Assembly: GCA_035048495.1 (NCBI GenBank) | Contig: CM068553.1 | Location: forward strand, 18,539,190-18,603,189 | Origin: Euptelea pleiosperma | Taxonomy: Eukaryota; Streptophyta; Magnoliopsida; Ranunculales; Eupteleaceae | Direction of reading: 5' to 3' | Length of the DNA: 64,000 nt | Program-made: the position numbers and the translations under genes | Shown here: positions 10,722 to 21,717 of the stretch, one piece after another | Layout of the letters: the number at the start of each line of letters is the position of its first letter | Position numbering within the stretch: position 1 is the first letter of the stretch | The notes under the pieces: model-generated | Seen by the model: the letters and a program-made list of their open reading frames with translations, nothing else | Told to the model about the DNA's origin: nothing | Database searches by the model: none

Positions 10722-11866
10722 ACGAAGCCTTTGCCACTTGTTCATTTTGGTATACCCCAAACCTACCGTCGGTCAGTACACCCCGATCTTAATTCTCATG
10801 CAACGGTCTCTACCAAATGCGAAGAATTTAGTACACCTTAAACCCCAAAGTTGTTCAAGTAGTGTTGAAACACACTGGTACTCTCTGGCTTACAAGGTTA
10901 AGATACTAGATGGAAAACCTAAGTAGGGGGAAGATCAAGCTCTAAGCTTTGATTGAAAAGGAAGAGAAAAGTTTACAAGAATGACGATGGGCCTTTTCTC
11001 TTCAACAAGGACAACTCTTCTTTAGAAACACTCTCTTTTTCTCTCTAGCTGTGTGTATAATAAAGCTTATGAAAGGCTTTATTTATAAGAGTTTTGAAGC
11101 ACAAAGTCATGCAAGTAATGGAAAAGTGAGAGCATAAAAACTAGATCTAAAATTAGACTCATTTTGCGAAGTCCAATCGATTGTACTCTTATTCCAATCG
11201 ATTGTTCTGTATGCATGGGTTTTCTGTTTGTCATTGCAATCGATTGTTCACTTTGAAAGTTCTATCCCGAATAGTCCAATTGATCGATTGCACATAAGGG
11301 TCCAATCGATCGAACTGGTCCAATCGATTATAGAGTAAACTCCAATCGATTGTACTCCCGGAGTGTTCTATCCTATAAGGTCCAATCAATTATAGAGTAA
11401 ACTACAATAGATTGTACGCAGGGATTGTTCTGTCCCATAATGTCAAATCGATTGTACACAGAGGTCTAATCGATCAGACTTCCCGTTAGTCAATTTTTGA
11501 CTTCTTTGCACTGTATTGACCTGGGTCTGTCCTGTGACAAGGTTCAACCATTATGTTTAATCTTTTAAAATCATATTCATATGGCCACTAAGTCACTTAC
11601 CTTCCTAAGCGAGCAGATACAGTCTTCAACGGACAAATAGCAGTTACTCAGATGACTCAAGTCGTCAACCGTCTGATTCTTGCGATCTTCATCTTTTAGT
11701 CTTCACGTAGTCAGCGAAGTATGTGGACCATGACATCTTCAAAGCTACACTCAGTGGCTGAGCCAGGATTTTGTTCAAGGGTGGGCATTTTGTGGAATTA
11801 TTCAAAGTTTTAGGGTGGACAAAAGGAGTTTTTTTAAGGATGGGCAAAAGGGTAGTTTTGAATTTT
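10722..11866 (-). repeat. LTR-like long repeat, copy 2
   Basis: Second copy of the repeat at 8785-9906, with the same CAATCGATTG array and the same hAT MITE insertion point. Here the MITE is complete. Copy-to-copy similarity is high with scattered substitutions and small indels. Confidence 0.65.
11168..11485. repeat. Array of CAATCGATTG palindromes, copy 2
   Basis: Same array as in copy 1, again about ten degenerate units; several keep the perfect CAATCGATTG core, for example after 11170 and near 11345. Confidence 0.7.
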
Positions 11867-11942
11867 CTACATTTTTTTCTTTAAACTTTTAAAGTTGAAG
11901 GTGGGCAACTGCCCACCCTCACCCCTTCCTTGCTCCCCACTG
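11752..11942. mobile_element. hAT-type MITE with 8-bp target duplication
   Basis: The 191-bp element starts CAGTGGCTGAGCCAGG and ends CCTTGCTCCCCACTG, imperfect terminal inverted repeats. It is flanked on both sides by the identical 8-mer GCTACACT (11744-11751 and 11943-11950). An 8-bp duplication is the hAT signature. No transposase, so non-autonomous. Confidence 0.85.
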
Positions 11943-12281
11943 GCTACACTTGTACTCGTAGGAACGGTTACAATGATGTTTTTATGTCAAACGAATAACT
12001 TGCCAAACTAGAATATGAAAATATTATTTATACTGGTAAAACCATAACTTCTAGAAACTTAAAACTCTCTAAAGATTTAACTAACCATATACTAAGGGGG
12101 AGTAAAATCTCTATCCATATTTGTCTTCTTTGTCTGTGATGTGATTAACAAGAATTAACAAAAAAAGATGTATTGGTGCCTCTCTACGACTTAATACATT
12201 TATTTATGTTGGGAGGCTTAGGCTTATTGTTAGAGGGAGAACCATTGTATATTTTATCTTAGAATTGACAAAGGGGGAGAT

Positions 12282-13302
12282 TGATAAGTACATTCTTTGT
12301 GTTGTCAATTCTAGAACAACCCTGGGTATTTCTATAATCTCTATCTAGTCGATTGCAGTGGACTTGGGAAGCAGGACATGGTGATTCCGAGAATGACTAT
12401 GAGGCGATCATTAATGCACAGCAAAGACTTGAGTTAGTGGACGTAAAAAAACCTTTAGAGTCTTACTTGGACATATTTGGAGCCCCCCTAACATATTATG
12501 GAAAACCCCCAACTATTGGAATCCTAATTGGACGAAAATGTCAGAGGGATCGACCGGCCTTTGAGACGATGCGACCGGAAGGGAATGACCCCAGTCGACC
12601 GGTCTTGGTTTCCTCGAATCACGAGCGTGCATTTTTCCCTCTCTTCGACTATAAATACCCCTCTCCTACCCTTCATACTCACGAATTCACTCAGCATTCT
12701 CTTGAGTTCTTCATCTCCAAGAGAATTTGCTTGCTCCCTTACTTGCTTGGTGGTTCTGCTTTCTACCCTTTTATGGGGGATTAACTTTGGTGGTTTACGC
12801 TCTTCGGCTGTAGATCGATTTGAATGATTGGTCTGAGCTACAGTTCTGACTAGCAGCCTTGCTTTGTGTTTCAACAACAACAAAGTGACATTCCTCTTCA
12901 ATCTCGATTGAGAGGTAACTTTGATTATTAAAAGCTTTCTCTTTAGAAATGCTCCCCATATTGATACTATTCATCTACATTTGTTACCCCGCTTGAGTCA
13001 AGATTAGTCTTGACTAAGCAAGATTTTGGTTGCGACCTTACTATGCCATATCAATTGCGATCAAGACTGGGTCCTTTAACCTATTCAATATTGTAAGATT
13101 GCTTAAATATTGAATTAAAAAAAATGATAGCTCATAAGAGCTTTTGAAGAGTCGATGTATGTGTTGAAACACCGAACCACTATATATTTTTATGTTGTGG
13201 ATTATTGTCTCATTTCTTTATTGCTTTAAGTTGATTAATCTGTTCTTATTCAAGCATATTAGTAATCAACTTATTCACCCCCCTCTTAGTATTCTCATAT
13301 CA
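12282..13302 (+). repeat. 3' LTR of a SIRE/Maximus-like Copia element
   Basis: The polypurine tract CAAAGGGGGAGAT directly precedes TGATAAGTACATT, which opens an LTR of about 1.02 kb closing with TCTCATATCA. Near the end stands the C-rich 'ttcacccccctctta' block usual in this lineage. Open frames inside (for example 12353-12784) are chance. About 330 bp of degenerate internal sequence lies to the left (11951-12281); no 5' LTR was found. Confidence 0.65.
12650..12657 (+). promoter_or_regulatory. LTR TATA box
   Basis: TATAAATA inside the LTR, in the right orientation for the polypurine tract at 12270, and in a sequence context (C-rich downstream) typical of a retroelement promoter. Confidence 0.5.
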
Positions 13303-13680
13303 ATATCAAGGGAACTTCAATATTAAATTATGTACTTGTAACATACGTCTTTAAAGGTTTTTGAAACAATGGCTTTGATTTGATGACTTCTTTGCGGGGC
13401 TCAAGGAACCGTTACATCATGCTTAGTAATAATGGCTGGCTTTGCTAAAGGCTTTTAATTAGTGTGCTAAATCCAGGCCACTCCACTATAAAAATGGGAC
13501 TTGAGCCATTTTTTAAATCACATTTCTCATTCTCTTTTTCTCTTACTACTTTGAGCTCTCTCACTCTTTAGACGCCCAAGGGATGTTTGCATCATAGCCA
13601 CCTCTTCTTCTGAGTCTAAAGAGGGAGTTCATGAAGCACAACCTTCCGTATTCTCAAATCTAATCGCCTAGTCTCCAAAC
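13303..13680. other. Intervening sequence before gag relic
   Basis: No ORF. A 'tctttttctcttactac' pyrimidine stretch around 13530 could be leader sequence of the following relic. Confidence 0.3.
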
Positions 13681-15156
13681 ATGCCAAAAGAGAGTTCTAT
13701 TGAGTAGCTGTCTATTGGGCTTGATGAATCTTAGAGTGCCACAAACTCAAATCTGCTTGAGGCTTTTGGTACTGCGCAAGATGGAGACAAGCTAGCTAAG
13801 ATAGCTCAAAAATATGCTACCCCTAGCTATGTTCACTTTCGATCTGGGAGCCAGTTGGGCGAGAATGTTGAGACGAGGAAGATCAACGTATGCATCTCCT
13901 AGTTAGAAGGTGGGTGAGCTTTCTGTCTCCCTTAGATCGAGAGCTCTTGACCTATTATGATAAAGCTCCCAGACAAATGCACTAGAATTTCTACCGATTG
14001 GTCAGCCGAATCTTGTATATAAATGCAACCCATCACACTAGGATTGGCATTGAAGAAATTGACGTTGTTTATTATTTGAAGAACATTAATGATAAAGATT
14101 TCCCACACTAGTTTTATAGTCTGTCTGTTAGGCCAAAAAGGGTGGCCTTTGTCAAGAAGCTCCCTGACTGTCACAAGGGATGGAAGGGCGTCTCTTTGCT
14201 TGTGACAAGGGGGTGGGAGATTGGAGATCCGACTCGGGGAGGTCCGTCCACTCCTACTACTGAAGGTGATGGTGTTCTCGTTGCTAGAGCTAGGAATGAA
14301 GCCCGTCTGCCAGCCTGTTGTCTGCTAACTAGACGGCAACCAAGAAAGTTGAAGAGCCTAAGGAGAGGCAACTCATCCAGCGGCTCCATCTATTGCTACT
14401 CAAGTCCCAACTCCTTTCATAGGGGACACAATGCCTGAGGATGAAGACACCCTCCCGAGCGTTGATGCCATGCCCCATAGCATGAAGGGGAACAATCTTC
14501 AAAGCCCACGTCTCCAATGGGGTTCTTTCAGTTATATGCTAGGAGGTCAACCTATCACAGAGAGGAGCTCCATCTTGCAGCCTGACGTGGCTGTAAACAT
14601 GATGGAGAGGCTGTCTTCCTAAAGATAGGCTTCGCTATGCCTTGTTGTCGGATCCGTCTGATGCATACAACAGGCTCAACAACGGATTGACTGAGGTAAT
14701 TTCCTTCTCTTTTTTACTTACTTTATTTTTATCCAAGTATTGTGAATGTTGTGACTGACAAATCTTTCTTGTGTGCAGAGCATTGTCGCATTTTTGGGGT
14801 TGAGGGATCTCGTCAACAATCTTTGTGATCAACTCCATAAGGTAGAAAAGAGAGGGGAAATGCTTACTGATAACCTGACCATTGAACAAGAGATGACCAA
14901 AGTGAAGGAAGAGCTAGCGGCAAGTAAAGCTAGCTTGGCCCAAGTCAAAGAAAATGAGATCAACGCCATGTTCAACCTCAATCTGAGCCATGAGCAGCTG
15001 ACAACAGAGCGTAAGGAAAAGAAGGCACTTCAATATGCCTCTGCCAAGCTTGAGAGCAAGCTGGCGGTTGCACAGAAGGCTAGGAGCTGGGCTGAGCAAG
15101 CCAAGATTGTTGTAGAGTCCCAACATGCAACATTGATCGTGGAGCATGTCCACTAA
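13681..15156 (+). pseudogene. Decayed gypsy-type 'putative transposon' (Transposase_28-like) gag ORF
   Basis: Conceptual translation with frameshifts gives a pattern known from plant gypsy-associated proteins: a leucine-rich stretch with RELLTYYDKAPRQMH, NFYRLVSRILYIN, then KLPDCHKGWKGVSLL followed by GWEIGD, a low-complexity Pro/Ser/Thr segment, and a long coiled coil at 14773-15156 (heptads through KVKEELAASKASLAQVKENE). Several stops replace expected Gln codons (for example TAG after MH near 13982 and after FPH near 14108). An intron-like gap may separate 14640-14777. Recognition rests on motif order, not on a search. Confidence 0.55.
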
Positions 15157-15480
15157 TCCAATGAGGTTTCTGCCATTTGATATTCTACAATAAAATATAA
15201 AAATTGTATAACTATGGAATGAACAAGTATTTGTTGAAAAGAGAGTGAAAGAGAGATTAGATCGAGTGTAATGTGAGAGATAAAATGATTTGAGGAGAAA
15301 TGGGGTGGGTATATATAGGGGAGAAGCCAATGAGCCGACGCCATTTGAAATGGCGTAAGAACGGTGCTATAGTGCCATTTGAAATGGAGCAAGCCCAGGG
15401 GCATTTTAGGGCTTTTAGGACTGGACAAGATTGAGCCATTTCAAATGGCGCATGGTTTTTTTTTTAAATAACTATTTTTT
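15157..15480. repeat. Possible LTR fragment with three near-palindromes
   Basis: Three copies of a GCCATTTGAAATGG core lie at 15338-15356, 15373-15388 and 15434-15451. The first reads ACGCCATTTGAAATGGCGT, almost self-complementary. A TATATATA at 15309-15317 suggests a promoter nearby. LTR termini not identified. Confidence 0.35.
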
Positions 15481-15639
15481 TAAATTGATCTAATTTTGTA
15501 TTTTTTTTAAATTATGTTTTAATTTCCCCCAAAAAGGGCCTTGCCAAAACAGCCTTAAGGGCATATATTGAATCGGGCCTAAAACGTTGGCCTTCGCACT
15601 GTTACGATATAGTAAACATAAGTATAACGAGACTAGACC

Positions 15640-15800
15640 TAGACTGTCTAAGGCTGCAACTCGGGCTGGTTGGGTCGGGTTGGGGGTCAACCCTAGCCCA
15701 ACCCAACCCAACCTTAAAGGTTGTGAACCCTAACCCAACCCAATCCAAGGTTGAGCCTAGATTTTTCCACCCTAGCCCAACCCTACCAGGTTAGTCGGGT
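15640..15800. repeat. CCCAAC/GGGTTG low-complexity inverted tract
   Basis: Repeats of CCCAACCCAA on one side and TTGGGTCGGGTTGG on the other can pair as a hairpin. Otherwise 15481-16054 is AT-rich and featureless. Confidence 0.5.
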
Positions 15801-16054
15801 TGGACAATTTCTTAATTTTTTTTAATTGGTTGGAAAGATTATAAATTTTTTTTCATATTAAAATAATTTTTTGGTCAATACAATAACCGTTATGCTAACC
15901 ATTACAATAATAGCTTCATTTCCAACACATCGTGAAAGAAAACATGATATTTTCATTATAAGGGAAAAGTTTATTAGCTCAAATGTATGATAAAAGTCAT
16001 TAAAGAAATAACCAAAAATAATGGTAAAAAAACACAATATTGATCACATAAAAT

Positions 16055-16452
16055 GCTAAAATGTAGTTTGAAGGGCCCGGCATGGAGGCTGATGACAAGG
16101 CACTATGAGCCACGTGGCACACTTTTAGAGGACTCTGACTGTATGGATGTTTTTCCAATCCCTAGGTGGACCTGCAAACCAAAAATCAGCTTGATTAGTG
16201 ATTTCAAACCTTTGGATCTTTGCACCTCAAATAATGGTCAATGTTCAAATTCGCACGGTTAAATTAACCCATGGAAATAATTCCAATCCAACGCCTAGAT
16301 ACCAGTAATCGGACTGAGTTTTGGTTTGTGGGCCCATCTAGGGATTGGCCAAACATCCATACGGTCAGAGTCCTCTAAGAGTGTGCCACGTGGCTCATAT
16401 TGTGACCCTGTCATCGGCCTTGATGACAGGTCCTGTCATCAAAGTTTTACTC
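16055..16452. mobile_element. MITE family A, near-complete, at the NFD6/NOXY2-like promoter
   Basis: Both halves are present in inverted orientation: left GAGCCACGTGGCACAC, right GTGCCACGTGGCTC, each followed inward by TTAGAGGACTCTGAC or its complement, then TGGATGTTT and CCAATCCCTAGG or CCCATCTAGGGATT. The right end has TGATGACAGG repeats and AAAGTTTTACTCC. It ends about 80 bp before the start codon at 16535, so it forms the proximal promoter or part of the 5' leader. Confidence 0.8.
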
Positions 16453-16534
16453 CTTAAACCCTAACCCCTAAAAGCAAAACCAAACTTGCAACAGTCCTGC
16501 ATCCAAAACTCTCAAGCTCTTCTTCAATCCTCTC

Positions 16535-16978
16535 ATGGCTTCCGCCTGTAACAGATTCATTAATAGAACAGCACTCTCATCCCTCAAATCCGCTATTAAA
16601 TCGAAGGTCCGAACATCTTGTCTCGACGGATCTGCAACTTCAAGAGTCCCTCCCGCGAGCAGATCCACCTCAACAGTTCCTCTTCGTCGTTTCTCTATCT
16701 TAACAACCAGGTCAATTAATCGAAAACAGAAAAAAACCAAAATTTTTCGATTTCAGTCTCTTTGTTTAGACATCAAATCTGTTTGGATTTTGCCCTAATT
16801 GCAATATGTTAGGGTTTTGTTAAACAGATCTCCAGCCGAACTTGGATGCGTGCAGTCTCTGTTACCTCTCCACAGCGCTGTAGCGGTAGCGAGGTTGACT
16901 TCATGCCTGAGCTCGAACACGAGGAGTTGTCGTTCTCTCTCACAGGGTAGCCTCTGCTGTACCTCTCCCGGACTCTAA
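16535..16978 (+). CDS. NFD6/NOXY2-like small mitochondrial protein
   Basis: Two exons, 16535-16710 and 16828-16978, join across a GT-AG intron (AG|gtcaat ... aacag|A) to give 108 residues and a TAA stop. The N-terminus (MASACNRFINRTALSSLKS...) is basic, Ser/Arg-rich and free of acids, as for a mitochondrial presequence. Exon 2 holds the family core SPAELGCVQSLLPLHSAVAV and ARLTSCLSS, matching the small NUCLEAR FUSION DEFECTIVE 6 / NONRESPONDING TO OXYLIPINS 2 family. Those Arabidopsis proteins are mitochondrial and affect gametophyte nuclear fusion or oxylipin responses; the biochemical role is unknown. A cryptic donor at 16947 (CAGG|gtagcc) would give another C-terminus. The family call is from memory of the core motif. 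Confidence 0.8.
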
Positions 16979-18216
16979 TATTTGTTGTTTTTAGTGTGAG
17001 TAGCTGCTTCTCCTTCCATGCTCTTATCGGAATTCTACCGAGATCGAGCTTCTTCTGTTAATTATTTCGTTCGATCAGATTAACCGATGTCCGTGGGGTA
17101 TGTTTAAGAAAAGTTTGCTCCTTTAATTCAACAAATCATTGATCAAAGTTAGAATTGAACCTGAACTTGAAATCTTTTAGGGGATCAGATTAACCAGTGT
17201 CCGTAGGGTAAGCTCGGTACTATACTCAGTAGGCTCCTCCACCATACAAGGTGGGCGTGTAGAAGATTTGTTAGATCAAAAGTCAGTTCCATCTTATGAT
17301 CTTAACCAACCACAAATTGTATTTAGAGCAGAAGAACAGAGGAAAAGTATAGAGGGTTGGTTAAATTACCATCTGATAAAGCTTATATTTGTCAAAGAAG
17401 TCTCCTACATGGGGCCCACTGATCGGACAGTTCAGGTTAATAGAGTACGCACCATTTTTGTAAAATAAACTAGGTACTACTGTAAGTATGGCAGTACTAG
17501 GACAACCTAATGTTTCTCCAATTCATTATCAGTGTTCCTATTTCTATAATATATATTTCAGTATGTTGCCATAGCGGAATGACTTAGTAGTTCTATATGC
17601 AAATCCGATTAGAATGTGAGGGATAAAACATCAATTACTATACAATATACAGTCTTGTTAGAATATAAAGTCTGTGTTTGGGACTATAAACATGTGCCGT
17701 GCTTTGGGTTTCATAATAGAGTCTCTTTCCCTGAATAGAACCCAATTGGATGATCCTTACTGGCTGATAAGAGATTGCATACAATCTATGGGAAAGAAGT
17801 GCATTGATTGGGAATCTTATTCTTGCAATTTTGGACTATGGTCTAAGCAAGAGAGGCTCTTGATTTTACTGTCCAGATAGATGACCACGTGTACAATGAG
17901 AGACTCATGAATGAGGGTTTATTAATTAAAATTTATCAAGTGATGGTGGGTAATTTTGTATCCTGTAGTTTTGGACTATGGATCAAGCCAAGGATCAAAA
18001 CGTTTTCTACCCATCCTGTATATTGTCCTTCTCATTCCTTGTCCTCATTCTGATCTAGTACTTTTGAGACAATTGAAAATGGTGTTGAAATAGTTGTAAT
18101 ATTCTTAACCATTCATGAATGTCATAGCAAATATGATTAAGACATCTTATCAAAAAAATATGATTAAGGCATTTATGACTCCCCGCTTAAATAAGGAGAT
18201 GTGACTAGCCATCAGA
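16979..18216 (+). other. 3' region of the NFD6/NOXY2-like gene
   Basis: Contains a duplicated 28-bp cassette (17073-17100 and 17183-17210), each ending in a good 5' splice site (GGGTATGT, GGGTAAGC), the second preceded by TTTTAG. Possibly alternative untranslated exons. No supported ORF further right. Confidence 0.35.
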
Positions 18217-18422
18217 CATGGTTCAAAATACACGGTATCGTTTCGGTATTGTTCATGAGCAATATCGATAGGTATCAGATGTATCGTTCGGTTTTGGATG
18301 AAACTTCGTGAAACCAAATATAAAAAGATGAAGTATCTTTCAGTTTCGGACGAAACCAACTGAAACATATCACATATGTAGTTTTGTCCTATAGCGAAAC
18401 TGAAATGAAACTTTGAACCATG
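18217..18422. mobile_element. MITE with 11-bp perfect terminal inverted repeats
   Basis: Starts CATGGTTCAAA and ends TTTGAACCATG, a perfect 11-bp inverted pair, about 206 bp long. The interior repeats the GGTATCG/CGAAAC theme in both orientations. Target duplication not clear. Confidence 0.6.
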
Positions 18423-18564
18423 ATAGTAAACAAACGACCTGGTATTTTTTTTAGTTTTGACTTTTTAGTCCATAGACTCCATGCCCTTAGTCATTTTAGT
18501 TAACAAAAAAATTCATGCTCGTAATCATGGTTCAATAACTCAGAATTCATCAGTTGAGTAGATT

Positions 18565-18668
18565 TTTTTTTCGATGAATGTAGAAGATATTTTAAGGCAA
18601 ACGCCAAAAAGGAGCTTACAAACAACCATCAGAGGTCGAGGTGACCTACACAAGGCACATATCAATTG
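18565..18668 (-). mobile_element. 5'-truncated LINE insertion (minus strand)
   Basis: A 104-bp insert begins with a T run on the plus strand (the poly-A tail on the minus strand) and is flanked by the identical 12-mer GTTGAGTAGATT at 18553-18564 and 18669-18680. On the minus strand it contains AGGTCACCTCGACCT, the same stem-loop as in the LINE tails at 24998 and 50687. Confidence 0.8.
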
Positions 18669-18680
18669 GTTGAGTAGATT

Positions 18681-20366
18681 GATCTAAGCAAGGACCTTTT
18701 TCTTATTACTCAACCAACATTTGAACAATCCAGCTGAACTGACTTCAATTTGCATATGTTCTTTTTTATTTTGGCTGTTTGAAATTTAAACCATACTCTT
18801 AATCAATGTTGTCAAAATTGAATCAGACATAAAATCATAAGGATTAAAATTCAATTCGAATCCCTCCACTCCATAAAACATTATACAATGACAAGGTTTT
18901 GTACAAACACAGACAAATAATGACAAAAAAAGTTGCATGGCAGTCCTAATATGCACTAGGGAAACACTGTTCTAAACTCAGGTTCTACAAGTAAAATATC
19001 TTCTCACAAGAAAGAAATTTTAAAACCATATATCCTCAATTCATCAACAGTCTCAATTCTCGGTCTTTCAAATTACATGCATGGACATGTATATCTTGTC
19101 AACCCCATGATATGTGGTGTTTCATGTGGAAAATGCTACCATAAAAATATTTTCTAATTGTCTTGCGATGATTTTATGTTTGTGTGAAAACATAACAAGA
19201 AACATGTTACAAATTTGTTAAATAGTAAACACACCCACTAATTTTCTTTTTTGTAGTATTTAAAATTTAGGAAAAAGCAGCCATTGTTTTCACCTGAAAA
19301 TGTGCCTCATGATATTATTTAAATCGTAAGATTCAAGTCGTGAATCGTACTAGAATTGTAAGATTTATATAGAAATCGTAGGATTTTTAACTAAAGGGAT
19401 TTAGAGATAAGATTCAAATCATTTTGGTTAAGATTTTATTTGAATCGTAGGATTCAAATTGTAGAACTTTAATAACACTGCGCTTAATCAATGGCTTTGG
19501 TGGGTTAGCCAACTCATATGTTAAAGAGAGTTTATCAAAGTAGGATTGACATGTACCAATCATAGCCAAATACTCTAGAACCTTCTTGACATATCAGACT
19601 CTATGTTGCATTGATACGGGTACAAGTATCAAAGTCCAACAGTGAACTTCGAAAAAAAAAAGGATTTGTGGACTTGGCAATATACTCTAAATAATGTGAA
19701 ACAAAGAAATTATTTTTTATATCATAACGAAGATAACAGTGGATAATGTGATAGAATATCTTATGATTTGTATCGTATACTTATAGACAAGAGAATACGT
19801 GTATGTAATGTGATATTTGTTGCATAGAAAACTTCATTTGTAAAAGGTAGAACTCGTATATGTAACAAATGTTAATTAGTATCGTGTTGGACTCCGACAC
19901 GTGTCCGATTTGGGAACTTTGCCCATTTTGAGTAGTCCATGCAACATAGGTCATACTATATTTTCAACATTTCAATGCAGGAAAACTCTCTTCTAGATAA
20001 TAAAAATGTTCTGAAAATTGATCTTTCGTAGATAAGAGCAGGTTTAGTAGATAGATAGCATATGAAAGCATTCTCCAAATAACAATGTAATGTACAAATT
20101 CAGTACACAATCAAACCATCGTCAAAATGGCCTAGATCCAATTTTTTGTTGAGAAAAACATAATTGCAAGTATGCAAAATCTTCCTTTAATCTTTGAAAT
20201 CCTCTGTCAAACTGAGGTAAGGATTGATTCCAACTTCCAACTCTTTAAGAACTCTACTCACACTACTAACTATAAAAAGTCATAAAAACCATTTTAGGGC
20301 CCTTCTTTGATAGAGATAGACAGATCCTTAGGAATTTTTCGTCAAGAGAAATTCTAGGGAGAGTTC
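18681..20366. other. AT-rich intergenic stretch
   Basis: 19300-19480 holds several 'aatcgtaggattcaaat'-like short repeats, maybe an eroded MITE. Nothing else supported. Confidence 0.35.
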
Positions 20367-20411
20367 ATCTTTTTTTCTTTCTACTTATCAAAAAAAATCT
20401 TTTTTTCTTTC
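20367..20411 (+). mobile_element. Candidate 15-bp micro-retroposon with 15-bp target duplication
   Basis: The 15-mer ATCTTTTTTTCTTTC occurs exactly at 20367-20381 and 20397-20411. Between them lies only TACTTATCAAAAAAA, which resembles the last bases of the LINE copies (CACTTATCAAAAAAA at 25067-25080). It looks like an extremely 5'-truncated LINE integration; replication slippage is an alternative. Confidence 0.5.
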
Positions 20412-21717
20412 CTCTCTTGGGTTCTTCTGTCAGAAATCTTAGAAGAATCAGGAGATACATATGCAAAATTATAATTTTAAATATAATTATTTTATAAATT
20501 ACAAAATACAAACAACAAAATTTTGTGAAATTTCATGATATTCTCTCATACAGAGGTGCATCATTAGATTGGATGAAATATATGTACACCTTACTCATCA
20601 GTGGAAGCAAAAGCAATGCTATAGAGGATTTTTTTTCTTTTGAAAAATTGATGAAATAGATTAAATGGAAAATAGAACTGGAGCCCTTACAGATCCTTCC
20701 AGAAGCATTAATTTAAAAAAAATCCAACAAAATAGAAATAATAGCTTTGGGTTCCTACATTTTTCTTTGGGTTGTGGAAGAGGCATCTAAGTGAACAGAC
20801 TCCAGTCATGACAACTCTAGTCAGTTACTTGGTCCTAATTCTGTGGGTGTAGGTAGATCCCAAAATGATTTGATGTTTGTCTGGTCATATGCAGGTGAGG
20901 ATGTGTTTCTTGGTTTTATCTGTTTGTAGTAATTAGTATAGCTGTTGCTATCGCATTATAAAACTGTTGCATTATAAGTTAGGTGAAATTATTATTCTCT
21001 CTTAGAAGAATCCCTGGGGTTTCAAGACCATTTTATTGGTTTTTGAAAGAAGAAATCAGTTAAAAAACTGTTCATTTCTTGTCAGCCAGATAGTGCTGGC
21101 TTCTACGTCTTCTCAATGAAGAGGTGTTTTTCACAAAGCCCCATTGTGACTGTAAATGCATGGTAAATGATATCACAGTTATTTTGCAGTCTTAATGTGA
21201 AGCCAGATGCTTTGAATTGCCCTTCATTGAAAGGGAAAACTGATGGGATTGTTTTCTTTTCTTTATATGATAAGTCACAACTTTGGCTTTGCACTTGTCT
21301 CTTGAGACCAACTTCAGATATTTGGTTCCTGCAGGCACATGAGTTTCCCAATGCTTGAAAGAAATAAACTGGGCTATGGACCTGTTACTTATGATTCAAA
21401 GCATCATTCTCAAGTATGAACACTCCAATAAATGCTAATCAACCAATGTATATTGCGAAACAAAAAGTAGATACAGGGTGGTGTTGCATTTCCTTGCAAT
21501 TTTATTTGGAAATACATGATAAGTCCTTCAAAATTTAAGATGTGCAAGTTGCAGCTGTTTGGTGGAAATTAAAGGCATTCCATCTTTAAACTGCTTTCTT
21601 TTGATTGTTAGTGCATATTGTTCCTGTAATCAATCTTAGTACTCTTGATTAGGAAAATGTCATGATGTGCTAGTTAATCTGCAAAGTATTGTATGCGTCT
21701 TTCTTTATTATGATCAA
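20412..21717. other. Intergenic, possible distal exon at 21091
   Basis: A good acceptor (TTTCTTGTCAGCCAG) at 21090 is followed by an open stretch to a TAA at 21165 that is in phase with the cryptic donor at 16947. No other feature. Confidence 0.25.

Noticed and set aside
8785..11866. Interpretation as the two LTRs of one complete element
   Set aside because: Only 0.8 kb lies between them without coding domains, and a hAT MITE present at the same base in both shows a later duplication.
12353..12901. Open frames on both strands in the SIRE-like LTR
   Set aside because: They overlap LTR promoter features and each other; no homology pattern seen.
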